Assembly: GCA_026169815.1 (NCBI GenBank)
Contig: JAPFDT010000043.1
Coordinates: 177,183-241,182, forward strand
Reading direction: 5' to 3'
Length of the DNA: 64,000 nt
Source: Pseudogracilibacillus sp.
GTDB taxonomy: Bacteria; Bacillota; Bacilli; Bacillales; Amphibacillaceae
Made by a program: the position numbers and the translations under genes. Positions 53,994 through 63,665 of the stretch are shown piece by piece. The notes below the pieces were generated by a model. The model did no database searches, was not told the DNA's origin, and saw only the letters and a list, made by a program, of their open reading frames with translations. The stretch's first letter is position 1. Each line of letters opens with the position of its first letter.

Positions 53994-55274
53994 ATGAAGG
54001 AAAAAACGATTGAGTTTGAAACATTATCACTAAATTTTACAATTGAGGAAGATAATTGGCAACTTAACATGGCTAAATCACAAACAAGGGTGAAAGATTT
54101 TCGGCAAACTCGTTTATTAAAAGAAGTTCCAAGTGATACCTTTGTTCCTGTCGAGGTAACCGATGAAGGGGATACTTTCGTATTTGATTACACAGTTGAT
54201 CAGACTTACAAGCGTTGGGAAGATCTACTTACCCTGCATCGAAATGATAAATTAAGGCTATTATGCAATGTAGCACAATTAAAACATCACCTAAATGCAC
54301 GAGTGTCGTTTTTCCTTCATCCTGATAATCTTGTTTTTAATGATAATTTAATACCGCTTGTCATTTATCGGGGCATACGTGATATCATACCACCTTATGA
54401 AATAAATGAAAAAGGCTTTCTAAAACAATTGCAATGTCTTAGTATTGCACTTATATCACCTAAATATGATTTTGATCAATTATATAATGGCGCACTTGAA
54501 ATAGCGCGAGAAACAGATTTCGAACGTCAAGTAGGAGATATGAAAAGCTTAGACGATCTTATAGACTACTTACACGATAGTTATGAATCCGAACAACGAC
54601 AAGCGGAAACGAAGATGCAAATCGTTCCAATCAAACGATTTCGTCTGTTCAAACAGTTGTCAATTGTCATGATTGTGTTGTCTCTATTATTGGCAGCACC
54701 ACTTATTTATCTAGCTTTTTTTCATACGCCTTACAAGCAACAATTACTGGATGCTCATGAAAAGTATCTTGCCAATGATTATGGAGAGGTTATTTCGGTC
54801 TTAGAAGATGAAAAGGCAGATAAATTACCGAAAGCCACTAAATATATCCTAGCCCATTCATATATTAATACAGAGCATTTATCAGCGGATGAGAAAGAGT
54901 CAGTCATGAAAAATGTTAGTTTAAAAAGTGATGATAATTATTTATTGTATTGGATATACAATGGACGCGGTGCTTTCGGGGATGCATTAAACCAAGCAAA
55001 ATATTTAGATGACCCTCAGTTAATTATGTACGGCTTGATAAAGAAAATTGAATCAGTAAAAAATGATCCCGAATTAGACGGTGATGAAAGAGATGAAGAA
55101 CTAAAGAAATTACAAAATGATTTGAAAGATTATCGTAAAGAATATGATTTGGTAGAAGAGGAAGACGATTCGAATGATAACGAATTAGATGATGACGAAG
55201 TTGAAGAAGACCAAGAAGATGCAGAAGATAAGGACAAGAAAGATAAAAAAGACAAGAAAAGTAAAAAGAAATAA
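53994..55274 (+). CDS. essB: T7SS pseudokinase EssB (YukC-like)
   Basis: 426-residue bitopic membrane protein. The N-terminal cytoplasmic pseudokinase-like domain is about residues 1-215. A transmembrane helix follows near 220-243 (LSIVMIVLSLLLAAPLIYLAFF), then an extracellular helical domain with TPR-like repeats and a highly charged Asp/Glu then Lys-rich tail. It is the central adaptor of the type VIIb apparatus, contacting EsxA, EsaA and EssC. ATG 53994 has TGGAGG 11 nt upstream. The lysine-rich end (KDKKDKKSKKK) is longer than usual. Confidence 0.88.
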   Translation: MKEKTIEFETLSLNFTIEEDNWQLNMAKSQTRVKDFRQTRLLKEVPSDTFVPVEVTDEGDTFVFDYTVDQTYKRWEDLLTLHRNDKLRLLCNVAQLKHHLNARVSFFLHPDNLVFNDNLIPLVIYRGIRDIIPPYEINEKGFLKQLQCLSIALISPKYDFDQLYNGALEIARETDFERQVGDMKSLDDLIDYLHDSYESEQRQAETKMQIVPIKRFRLFKQLSIVMIVLSLLLAAPLIYLAFFHTPYKQQLLDAHEKYLANDYGEVISVLEDEKADKLPKATKYILAHSYINTEHLSADEKESVMKNVSLKSDDNYLLYWIYNGRGAFGDALNQAKYLDDPQLIMYGLIKKIESVKNDPELDGDERDEELKKLQNDLKDYRKEYDLVEEEDDSNDNELDDDEVEEDQEDAEDKDKKDKKDKKSKKK

Positions 55275-55321
55275 AATGTCAACATAGAATAGTTGGATCG
55301 GTGAAGAGAGGAAGAAAACTA

Positions 55322-58300
55322 ATGGCAAAAAAAGCCTTAATAGTTAGTGATAACAATCAATTACATAAATGCCATTTGCAGGATGGAGCTCCAAAAGAGT
55401 TAACGATAGGGAGTGATTGGTCCTGTGATGTAACGTTTTTTACTCTTACTCAAACAGTTTCTGTTGAATGGACTGGAACGGAATGTTTTATCGACGGGGA
55501 AAAACTAAAAACAAATAAAACTTTTGGTGTAGCGGAAGAAAAATTATTACATTTCTACCTAACGGATCCAACAGAAAGTTATATATTAGACATTGCTGGA
55601 AAGAACAGTATTACCATTGGGCATACAGCTTATGATGATATTACCATCAAAGATATTCATGTGGATTTATTACTCACACGAACGGAGAATGAAGATAACT
55701 TTCATTTGGCAGTGCATGACGGAGATGTTTATCATAACTATGCACGGGTGAAACGTAGCGTAATAGTAGAACCGGGTGATCAATTGTTTTTCGATGGCAT
55801 TGTAGTTTTGATTCGAGAAGAAGATATACAGATAGGCACTTCAGGAAAAGGCTTGGAATCTAAATTAGTTCCCTTAGTTGAAGCGGATAACTACTTCAGC
55901 CCTGATTATCCAGATTATCATCGTTCTCCAAGAATTATTCATCGTGAGCCAGAGGAAAAACAAGTGATCGCCAAACCATCTAACAAACCATCCAAGCCGA
56001 GTGAACAATTGGCGAGGACGATTGTGCCACCACTGGTAATGATAGCTGCGTTAGTTATTGTATCGATTATTCAACCACGCGGAATATTTATTATAGTGAT
56101 GTTAGCAATGACTGTCACAACGATTATATTTTCAATTACGACTTATATTAAAAATGTTAGAAAATATAAAGCAGATATGAAACATCGAGATAAGACTTAT
56201 CGAGCGTATTTGAAACGTAAAATGAAGGAATTGTATCTCGTGACAGAAGATCAGCGTTATGCATTACATTATCATTATCCAGATGTAGAAGAGATACGTC
56301 GTAAAATTTTACAAGTAGATGCTAGAATTTATGAAAAAACAATTTTCCATCATGACTTCTTAGACTTCAGAACAGGTCTAGGTGATGTAGAAACTAGTTT
56401 TGAAATAGATTTTAAAGAAGAAGAATTTACACAAGATGAAGATGAATTAATGGATAAAGCTCGAGATTTGCATATGCAATTTCAAGACGTTCGTAATGTA
56501 CCAGTTGTCACTTCACTTAGAAAAGGCCCACTCGGATATATTGGACACCGTGAACTAGTACTTGAGCAATTGCAACAATTTGTAATGCAACTCTCCTTGT
56601 TCCACAGTTATCATGATGTACAGTTCATTACTATTTTTCCAGAAGAAGAGAAATCTAAATGGAATTGGATGCGTTGGTTGCCGCATGCTAGTCTGCAACA
56701 GCTGAACGTACGCGGCTTTGTCTACCACGAGCGCTCTCGAGATCAAGTCTTAACTTCAATGTATCAAGTATTGAAAGAAAGACAACTAACACTTGATGAA
56801 AAAGAGAATAAAAATGAAAAAACGCATTTCTCACCCCACTATGTAGTCATGATTACGGATGAGAAATTGATTTTAGATCATACGATAATGGAATTTTTTA
56901 ATGAAGATCCAATTGAATTAGGCGTGTCACTAGTCTTCGTTCAAGAAGTCATGCAATCCTTACCTGAACATGTAACAACCGTAATTGATATACGAGATGC
57001 AAAACATGGGAATATTATTTTAGAAGAAGGAGAATTGGTAAATAAAGCATTTGTGCCAGATCATTTTCCTACTGGATTTAATAAGGAGGACATTTCACGT
57101 GGCCTAGCCCCACTTAATCATTTACAAAGTTTAAAAAATTCTATTCCTGAAAGTGTTACATTTTTAGAAATGTACGGGATAGAAAAAGTGGAGGAACTTG
57201 GTATTGAACAACGTTGGAATCAAAATGAAACATATAAGAGTATGGCGGTACCATTAGGTTTACGTGGAAAGGACGATATTGTAAATCTTAACCTACACGA
57301 AAAGGCACATGGACCTCACGGATTAGTTGCAGGTACAACTGGTTCAGGTAAGTCAGAAATTGTTCAGTCTTATATTTTATCACTAGCTGTTAATTTCCAC
57401 CCTTACGAAGTTGGTTTTTTACTAATTGACTATAAAGGGGGAGGCATGGCGAACTTATTTAAAAACATGCCGCATCTATTAGGGACGATTACGAACTTGG
57501 ACAGAGCTCAAGCATTGAGAGCTTTAGCGTCGATTAAGGCTGAGTTACAGAAGCGTCAACGTCTCTTTGGTGAGCACGATGTGAACCATATCAATCAGTA
57601 TCAAAAACTGTATAAGCAAGGAGAAGCAAGTGAGCCTATGCCACACTTATACTTAATTTCAGATGAGTTTGCTGAATTAAAAGCAGAACAACCTGATTTT
57701 ATGCAAGAACTTGTTTCTACTGCACGTATAGGTCGCTCCCTTGGTATTCACCTCATATTGGCGACACAGAAACCAAGTGGAGTAGTGGATGAGCAAATTT
57801 GGTCCAACTCTAAATTTAAACTAGCGTTAAAAGTACAAAATGAGAGTGATTCTAAAGAAGTGTTGAAAACACCAGATGCCGCTCAAATTACATTACCTGG
57901 TCGGGCTTATTTACAAGTTGGGAATAACGAAATTTATGAACTGTTTCAAAGTGCTTGGAGTGGAGCAGATTATGTGCCAGATAAAGGAGACCAAGAATTA
58001 GTTGATACAACTATTTATGCGATAAATGACTTAGGTCAGTACAATATACTGACGGAAGACTTAAGCGGATTGGATAAAAAAGACGAGATTACTAGTGTGC
58101 CAACAGAGTTAGACGCAGTTATTGATTATATTCATGATTATACTAAGGCACAACAAATAGAACCCTTACCTCGTCCATGGCTACCACCATTACCAGAACG
58201 AATTGTAGTCGAGGATTTAGCTGAGAGTGATTTCTATGAATCTTGGAAAGAGCCTAAGAAACCATTAGCAGTAACAATCGGGATGGTTGATCAGCCGGAA

Positions 58301-59773
58301 TTACAAGCACAAAGTCCGTTAACTATTAACTTAACGAAAGATGGTCATATTGGTTTGTTTGGTAGTCCAGGATATGGAAAATCGACATTTTTACAAACGC
58401 TTATTATGAATCTTACACGTCAACATAGTCCAGAACATCTTCATGTTTATTTATTAGATTTTGGTACAAATGGTTTATTACCATTAAAAGATCTGCCACA
58501 CGTTGCAGATACGTTACTGTTAGATGAAGTTGAAAAAGTGAATAAATGGATACGTTTATTATCTAATACAATCTCAGAACGTAAGAAGAAGTTAAGCCAA
58601 TACGGAGTTGCAACAATGGAAATGTATGAACGTGCCAGTGGAGAAATAGTGCCTAATCTGTTGATTGCTTTGGATAACTATGACGCAGTGAAAGAAGCAG
58701 ATTTTAACGACGAATTCAGTAAAATCATAACGCAAATAGCACGTGAAGGTGCAGGAATTGGTATTCATTTAGCAACTACTGCTGGTAGACAAAATGCTAT
58801 GAGAATACAACTATTATCTAATATTAAGATTCAATTAGCTTTATACTTAATTGATCATACAGAAGTAAGATCAATTATTGGAAGAACAGATTTAGAAATT
58901 GAAGAAATTGAGGGACGAGGAATTATTAAATTAGAAGAACCAGCCTTATTCCAAACAGCATTACCTACTCAAGGAGAAGATGCATTAGAGGTAATAGATA
59001 ATATTCAAAAAACAGCTAAAGAAATGGACGATTATTGGGATGGTGAACGTCCGGAGGAAATTCCAATGATGCCAGAAGGGGCAATTCCATTTGATAAGTT
59101 CCGTAATAAAAAACGGACGAAAACAATTGTCGATCACGGACATTTGCCGCTTGGTTTGGAATTTGAAAACGTAACAACACTTGCATATAATCCAACTAAA
59201 TTTAATTACTTAACAGTAGTTAGTGATCGACAAGATGGACTCAATCGTTTAACGAACGCGATAGCTAAAAACATGACGTTGCTTAACGGAACGTATCAAA
59301 CGACAATAATTGATACAAATGATCAACCTCTTTCTCATATAGGAAACGAAATGAACTTTTATCATTCGGAAACAGAAAGTATCATAAAAGCAATAACAGA
59401 TTTGAAATTTGAAATTAATAATTGTTTACAAGATAAAGCAGAAAAAACGAAGAAACTTATATTAATTAAAGATACAAAAGACTTTGCTACTCGATGTACT
59501 CTTGAAGAAGATGAATTACCTTTACTTTTTGAACAAGGATCATCTGTTGGTATTCACTTTATTGTTTGCGGGGATTATAACTTCCTTGGGCGTAGCTACG
59601 ATCCTACACCGAAATATCTCCGTAGAACTTCTACTATAGGATTACTAACGATGAAACTTGGAGATCAAGATATTTTCAATCAACCATATATTCGAAAAGA
59701 ATTATATCCAAATGAATTTGAATGTTATTATGCAATGGATCAAGAGCATGTAAAAATTAAAATTCCAGAATAA
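55322..59773 (+). CDS. essC: T7SS FtsK/SpoIIIE-type ATPase EssC (YukBA-like)
   Basis: 1483-residue motor of the type VIIb system. Two N-terminal FHA-like domains (about 1-190) are followed by two transmembrane helices near 230-275. Then come three FtsK/SpoIIIE-type ATPase domains. D1 has Walker A GTTGSGKS near residue 670. D2 has GSPGYGKS near 1013. D3 lacks a Walker A (VVSDRQDGLNRL in its place), the degenerate D3 that is typical. The C-terminal part of EssC varies between strains and selects cargo, so it should match the genes downstream. ATG 55322 has GAGAGGAAG upstream. Confidence 0.93.
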   Translation: MAKKALIVSDNNQLHKCHLQDGAPKELTIGSDWSCDVTFFTLTQTVSVEWTGTECFIDGEKLKTNKTFGVAEEKLLHFYLTDPTESYILDIAGKNSITIGHTAYDDITIKDIHVDLLLTRTENEDNFHLAVHDGDVYHNYARVKRSVIVEPGDQLFFDGIVVLIREEDIQIGTSGKGLESKLVPLVEADNYFSPDYPDYHRSPRIIHREPEEKQVIAKPSNKPSKPSEQLARTIVPPLVMIAALVIVSIIQPRGIFIIVMLAMTVTTIIFSITTYIKNVRKYKADMKHRDKTYRAYLKRKMKELYLVTEDQRYALHYHYPDVEEIRRKILQVDARIYEKTIFHHDFLDFRTGLGDVETSFEIDFKEEEFTQDEDELMDKARDLHMQFQDVRNVPVVTSLRKGPLGYIGHRELVLEQLQQFVMQLSLFHSYHDVQFITIFPEEEKSKWNWMRWLPHASLQQLNVRGFVYHERSRDQVLTSMYQVLKERQLTLDEKENKNEKTHFSPHYVVMITDEKLILDHTIMEFFNEDPIELGVSLVFVQEVMQSLPEHVTTVIDIRDAKHGNIILEEGELVNKAFVPDHFPTGFNKEDISRGLAPLNHLQSLKNSIPESVTFLEMYGIEKVEELGIEQRWNQNETYKSMAVPLGLRGKDDIVNLNLHEKAHGPHGLVAGTTGSGKSEIVQSYILSLAVNFHPYEVGFLLIDYKGGGMANLFKNMPHLLGTITNLDRAQALRALASIKAELQKRQRLFGEHDVNHINQYQKLYKQGEASEPMPHLYLISDEFAELKAEQPDFMQELVSTARIGRSLGIHLILATQKPSGVVDEQIWSNSKFKLALKVQNESDSKEVLKTPDAAQITLPGRAYLQVGNNEIYELFQSAWSGADYVPDKGDQELVDTTIYAINDLGQYNILTEDLSGLDKKDEITSVPTELDAVIDYIHDYTKAQQIEPLPRPWLPPLPERIVVEDLAESDFYESWKEPKKPLAVTIGMVDQPELQAQSPLTINLTKDGHIGLFGSPGYGKSTFLQTLIMNLTRQHSPEHLHVYLLDFGTNGLLPLKDLPHVADTLLLDEVEKVNKWIRLLSNTISERKKKLSQYGVATMEMYERASGEIVPNLLIALDNYDAVKEADFNDEFSKIITQIAREGAGIGIHLATTAGRQNAMRIQLLSNIKIQLALYLIDHTEVRSIIGRTDLEIEEIEGRGIIKLEEPALFQTALPTQGEDALEVIDNIQKTAKEMDDYWDGERPEEIPMMPEGAIPFDKFRNKKRTKTIVDHGHLPLGLEFENVTTLAYNPTKFNYLTVVSDRQDGLNRLTNAIAKNMTLLNGTYQTTIIDTNDQPLSHIGNEMNFYHSETESIIKAITDLKFEINNCLQDKAEKTKKLILIKDTKDFATRCTLEEDELPLLFEQGSSVGIHFIVCGDYNFLGRSYDPTPKYLRRTSTIGLLTMKLGDQDIFNQPYIRKELYPNEFECYYAMDQEHVKIKIPE

Positions 59774-59785
59774 GGAGGAGTTCTT

Positions 59786-60211
59786 ATGGGTTCTAGCACA
59801 CTACTTATTAGGCTAAGAAGTAAAAAAGCGACGGTGAATCAAGATATCTCAGATTCTAAAAATAAAATAGCTGCATTGGAGGATAAAATTAGTCGATTAA
59901 GCGAGGCTGAAAAATCGTTAAGTAGCAGTATATCTGACTTAAAAGCTATTCAAAGTGATATTGATGATTTTGAAGTTTCTAAATCAAAGTGGCAAGGAGA
60001 GACAGAAAGAGATTTCATTGGAAAATATAATTCTTATGCAATCTTTTTAAAAAAATATAAATCTGATACTGAAGAGGCTAAAGAACAAATTGAGGAAGCG
60101 TTAGAAAATGCAAAAGAAGAAAAGAGTAATACTAGCATAGGTCTAAGTAATTTAGAAGGTATTCTTGTAGGTTTAGAGACCGATATTGCATCTGCAAAGG
60201 AGAATGTTTAG
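59786..60211 (+). CDS. YwqH-like (DUF5082-type) T7SS accessory protein
   Basis: 141-residue all-helical protein with two long coiled-coil helices and a WQG turn (Trp69-Gln-Gly71), like a divergent WXG protein. Its length and pattern fit YwqH/DUF5082 proteins encoded beside LXG toxins. It lies 12 nt behind essC with AAGGAGG upstream, and is followed by a YwqI-like gene and an LXG gene. By analogy with LXG-associated alpha-helical partners, it should bind the LXG domain to form the export-competent complex; the role is inference. Confidence 0.72.
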   Translation: MGSSTLLIRLRSKKATVNQDISDSKNKIAALEDKISRLSEAEKSLSSSISDLKAIQSDIDDFEVSKSKWQGETERDFIGKYNSYAIFLKKYKSDTEEAKEQIEEALENAKEEKSNTSIGLSNLEGILVGLETDIASAKENV

Positions 60212-60212
60212 G

Positions 60213-60503
60213 ATGGGAAATGAAGTAGGAATAAAAATTTCTGAATTTGATGCGAATATTTCAACAGTAAAATCTAATGCAGGGAAAATCAATAGCAATA
60301 TGTCAATTACGGATGATCTGGAAAAAACTAATATTAAGCCATTTACAACAGATGTAAATAGAGTAATTAAAGCGAAAGAGTTATTGGATAAATATCAAGA
60401 ACTAATAGCTAAGGATATTGAAATATTAGATGAAACAGGGCAAGAAATGGTTGAAAATGACGAACAATTGGCAAGTCTTCCGACACCTTTAGAAATAAAA
60501 TAG
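60213..60503 (+). CDS. YwqI-like (DUF5344-type) T7SS accessory protein
   Basis: 96-residue helical protein. It shares the segments EKTNIKPFT and GQEM-E-DEQ-AS with the gene product at 63365 in this window, so the two are paralogous partners of the two LXG proteins. It fits the YwqI/DUF5344 family. ATG 60213 comes one base after the preceding stop and has AAAGGAG upstream. Likely role: chaperone or export partner of the LXG protein encoded 16 nt downstream. Confidence 0.75.
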   Translation: MGNEVGIKISEFDANISTVKSNAGKINSNMSITDDLEKTNIKPFTTDVNRVIKAKELLDKYQELIAKDIEILDETGQEMVENDEQLASLPTPLEIK

Positions 60504-60519
60504 AAAGGAGTTGTTATTT

Positions 60520-62331
60520 ATGGGAAACAAAATAGATATTGCAGAGGTTGAACACTTTTCGGATGAGTTAAAAGAAGCATCTTCTAATTTACACACACAA
60601 TTAAATGAAGTGAAAAACAATATTGAAACAGTCAATGGGATGAAATCATTCTCAGGCAAGGCTGCAGACGCTGCAAAAGGTTATTTTACAGATGTACATC
60701 TAACTTTGTTGGAATCCTTTGGAAATCTATTCGAAGATTTACAAACAAATGTTGATCAACATATGAAGACATTTAGGTTTAAAGTTGACGGAAATGATAA
60801 TGCGATTATTAGAAGTAACTATTTAAAAGAAATAAAAAAAGAAATGCAAGATGTTTATGAAAAATTAGTAGATGAAGAGGAAAATATTCATGAGACTATC
60901 CAAGAAGTGACAGACATTTCTTCAGCGACATCACCTAGTTTTTCAGATGTTAAAGAGTGGAAAGATAATTCTATTGAAAAGATACAAGAAGTTAATGAAG
61001 ATTTGGAGAGTTTTACAAGCACTGGTGACGAAGAAGATGTGGATGAAATTATGCATCAGATTGAAGTGGTAATGGACAGTGTTCAAACAAATAATGGGCA
61101 AGCACGTTTCGCTAATTTTTCTGGAATATCTATGATTAAAGAGCTTGAACAGTTAAATGCATATAATCAACTAAGAGCAGAGGACAGTGATAAGGTTGTT
61201 GAGGAAATATCACAAAAATTAATGAACGGTGAAGCATTAAATTCTGAAGAAAGAGAAATTCTGTATCAACATATTCAAGCTGAATTAACTTTAGAAGATC
61301 GCAAACATATGACTGACCTAGCTTTAAGGATAGATAATGAAGAAGAATTTAAAAATTATGTTAATGAAAAAGTATTGTATAGTGAAGCTAACTTAGAAGA
61401 TGAAATCATGCTTCTAGAAAAATATTTATATACAGGGAATGAGCGGCCAGAGGATTTACCTGGAAAGGTTGAGGATCGAGCAAAGCTTCGAAGTTACTTA
61501 GATATATTAAAAAATTATCAAGTAGCAATATATGAGGTAAAGGAAAAGGAAGATTTGGACTGGAGTCATCATAGTAAGGATGATCCTTTATTAGCACGTG
61601 TTGAATTTATCAGATATGAACCAAAGCTAGATTCAAAAGCTAATAACTATGGGCACATGGAGTCGGAGATTACAATCGATTATCATCAGGATTTAAGAGA
61701 AAATGGTGAGAAAACTAGGGAAGATTATTTAAATGGATGGGCTGCCACCGGAAGAGCTAATTATTCTGAAGTAGAGTACTACATGGGAGCAGAAGCTGTA
61801 GGTGCAGTGATTGGTAAAGAAGGAAATGAAGCACGGGATAAATATAATAATATGGATAATGAGTTCTATGGCGAAAAATTATTAGGATTTGCACTATCAA
61901 AAGCGAATCACGCTACAAATGCTGCATACGAAGTAAAGGATTATCTAGATCATGAGGCAAAGAAAGAAGAACAAAATCATAAAGTGAACTTTAAAGAAAC
62001 TGAAGATATTGCTTTTAATTTAGCAGTAGAAATAAAAGTAAATAAGAGAGATGTTCCGCGTACTTGGGATGGGAAAGATAGACAAATAGAAGTCTCTCCT
62101 ACTGATGAAACGTTCGAAAGAATTAGAAGGTGGGAAGCCATTCACGAAAAAGTGCCAAATGCCATACCGTTTGATGCAGAAGCGGCTAAAAATCAAGATT
62201 GGGCGAAACTTAATCAGGTATTTCATGAAATAGATAGTTCAGAGTATAGGGAATATTATGAATTTATTACGCAAAGTTATCCAAGTGATAATCCTGTGGT
62301 CGAAGAAACTTACGCAGAATTGTATCATTAG
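60520..62331 (+). CDS. LXG polymorphic toxin with unrecognised C-terminus
   Basis: 603-residue type VII substrate. Residues 1 to about 200 form the helical LXG domain (start GNKIDIAEVEHFSDEL; FSGKAADAAKGYF), strongly similar to the start of the protein at 63666. The C-terminal region (about 200-603) should hold the toxin or effector, but I recognise no nuclease, NADase, phospholipase or pore motif in it. It is charged, helical and Glu/Asn/Tyr-rich. ATG 60520 has AAAGGAG upstream. The gene follows its YwqI-like partner closely, and a lipoprotein gene follows. Confidence 0.83.
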   Translation: MGNKIDIAEVEHFSDELKEASSNLHTQLNEVKNNIETVNGMKSFSGKAADAAKGYFTDVHLTLLESFGNLFEDLQTNVDQHMKTFRFKVDGNDNAIIRSNYLKEIKKEMQDVYEKLVDEEENIHETIQEVTDISSATSPSFSDVKEWKDNSIEKIQEVNEDLESFTSTGDEEDVDEIMHQIEVVMDSVQTNNGQARFANFSGISMIKELEQLNAYNQLRAEDSDKVVEEISQKLMNGEALNSEEREILYQHIQAELTLEDRKHMTDLALRIDNEEEFKNYVNEKVLYSEANLEDEIMLLEKYLYTGNERPEDLPGKVEDRAKLRSYLDILKNYQVAIYEVKEKEDLDWSHHSKDDPLLARVEFIRYEPKLDSKANNYGHMESEITIDYHQDLRENGEKTREDYLNGWAATGRANYSEVEYYMGAEAVGAVIGKEGNEARDKYNNMDNEFYGEKLLGFALSKANHATNAAYEVKDYLDHEAKKEEQNHKVNFKETEDIAFNLAVEIKVNKRDVPRTWDGKDRQIEVSPTDETFERIRRWEAIHEKVPNAIPFDAEAAKNQDWAKLNQVFHEIDSSEYREYYEFITQSYPSDNPVVEETYAELYH

Positions 62332-62388
62332 AAATAATTATTATAAGCATTATTAAAAGTTGAAATTAAAATGATAGGATGAGATTTA

Positions 62389-62973
62389 ATGAAAAAAAAC
62401 CTAATGATTATTTGTCTCTTGGTGATAAGTGTTTTAATTTTAAATGGATGTAAAGATGATAAATTAAATAATGATGAAGAAAAAGATGAAAATGATCAAA
62501 GTAACAACATTGAACTACAGGATGAGCTTGGTTTGAGTATAGGAGAATCGGGTCTAGTCGGAAGTATGTTAGGAAAGGCGATCATAACGTTAGAATCTGT
62601 TGAATTAGTTGACGAATTTCATTTAGAATATTCTGACAGCTATACAACGTTATTTATTATGCATCTAACCATTCGAAACGTAGGCGATGAAGCTTTCAGT
62701 CCAGAAGAAGTTCTTTCTAGCGGACTCTTGTTTGGACCAGATTATGATGAAGGTGGACATAGTAAGTGGATGTATTATGATGAGGTTTCTAAAAAGTGGC
62801 AAGATAAATTGAATCCCAATGAAAAAACATCAGGAGTAATTGTATTCAATTTTTCAAAAAAAGATGAATACCAACTTGTTTTTGGTGATAAAAGATCTAG
62901 TGCAAAATATGTTGACTCCAGTAATAAAATATCCTTTACATTTAAACATAGCGAGATTGAAGAAGCTAATTAA
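62389..62973 (+). CDS. Lipoprotein, candidate immunity protein
   Basis: 194-residue predicted lipoprotein: signal peptide with LNGC lipobox, Cys21, an acidic linker, and a beta-rich domain (AIITLESVELVDEF, LFIMHLTIRNVGDEAFSP) that resembles the immunoglobulin-like DUF4352/TRF2 lipoproteins. It lies 57 nt downstream of the LXG toxin gene, the place of immunity genes in type VII toxin clusters. A surface lipoprotein could block a toxin acting at the membrane. The role is inferred from position only. Confidence 0.72.
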   Translation: MKKNLMIICLLVISVLILNGCKDDKLNNDEEKDENDQSNNIELQDELGLSIGESGLVGSMLGKAIITLESVELVDEFHLEYSDSYTTLFIMHLTIRNVGDEAFSPEEVLSSGLLFGPDYDEGGHSKWMYYDEVSKKWQDKLNPNEKTSGVIVFNFSKKDEYQLVFGDKRSSAKYVDSSNKISFTFKHSEIEEAN

Positions 62974-62985
62974 CTCGCTTTTTGT
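62950..62985 (+). terminator. Probable terminator after the lipoprotein gene
   Basis: AGCGAG (62950-62955) pairs with CTCGCT (62974-62979), with an 18-nt loop and a T-rich tail. The left arm lies within the end of the coding region. Confidence 0.45.
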
Positions 62986-63364
62986 TTTATCTAGAACATG
63001 ATAACATCTAAAAGATTTAAAGTTGGAATGATAAAGATGGTAAGTAGAATAAAATCTCGGAGTAAAAGTGATTGAAATAAATGGATAGAATCAAAATGTC
63101 ATAACTAAATGAATTAACTAAGTAATCATCAAGGAGTCGTCAGACAGGTTTGCTTTAAAACGAATATTCAAAGTAAAAATTAAGAGATTCATATTACATA
63201 TTTAATAGACAAGCATTAATTATAAGTGGAAAATCTCGAATTTTAAATACACGCAACACTTTTATTTCTTATGCACATTAATGAAATTAGCAATCACATA
63301 AAAAGAGAATGCGTATTTTTATTATTTTAAATTGATATTTATTAAGCAAAGGAGGCTAAATAAA
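62986..63364. other. Gene-free stretch between the two LXG units
   Basis: About 380 A+T-rich bases with no supportable gene on either strand and no convincing remnant of a toxin fragment. It presumably holds the promoter of the second unit. Confidence 0.35.
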
Positions 63365-63652
63365 ATGCCAACTGTCAGCCTAAATATAGGTGATTTTGAA
63401 GAGAATGTATCTAGTTTGAATACTGCCGCTTTAAATATTAAGAGTGCTATAAAGTCTGACACACCATTTGAAAAAACAAATATCAAACCATTTACAAAAG
63501 ATGTAGAAGCAGCGCTTGATGCAATTGAATTATTAAAAAGGTATCAGCAATTGTTACTTGCTGACATTGATTCATTAGAGCATGTTGGACAAGAGATGAA
63601 AGAACATGATGAGCAAATAGCAAGTGCAACTGGACCACAATTAATCAAGTAG
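63365..63652 (+). CDS. Second YwqI-like (DUF5344-type) accessory protein
   Basis: 95-residue helical protein, paralogous to the one at 60213, sharing EKTNIKPFT and GQEM-E-DEQ-AS. ATG 63365 has AAAGGAGG upstream; earlier in-frame codons are not included. It precedes a second LXG gene by 13 nt and is its likely export partner. No second YwqH-like gene accompanies it, so the one at 59786 may serve both units. Confidence 0.75.
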   Translation: MPTVSLNIGDFEENVSSLNTAALNIKSAIKSDTPFEKTNIKPFTKDVEAALDAIELLKRYQQLLLADIDSLEHVGQEMKEHDEQIASATGPQLIK

Positions 63653-63665
63653 GGGGGACAGCGAA

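Noticed and set aside
62986..63364. Silent toxin or immunity fragments between the LXG units
   Set aside because: Reading both strands by eye gave no open frame with LXG or toxin-like sequence.
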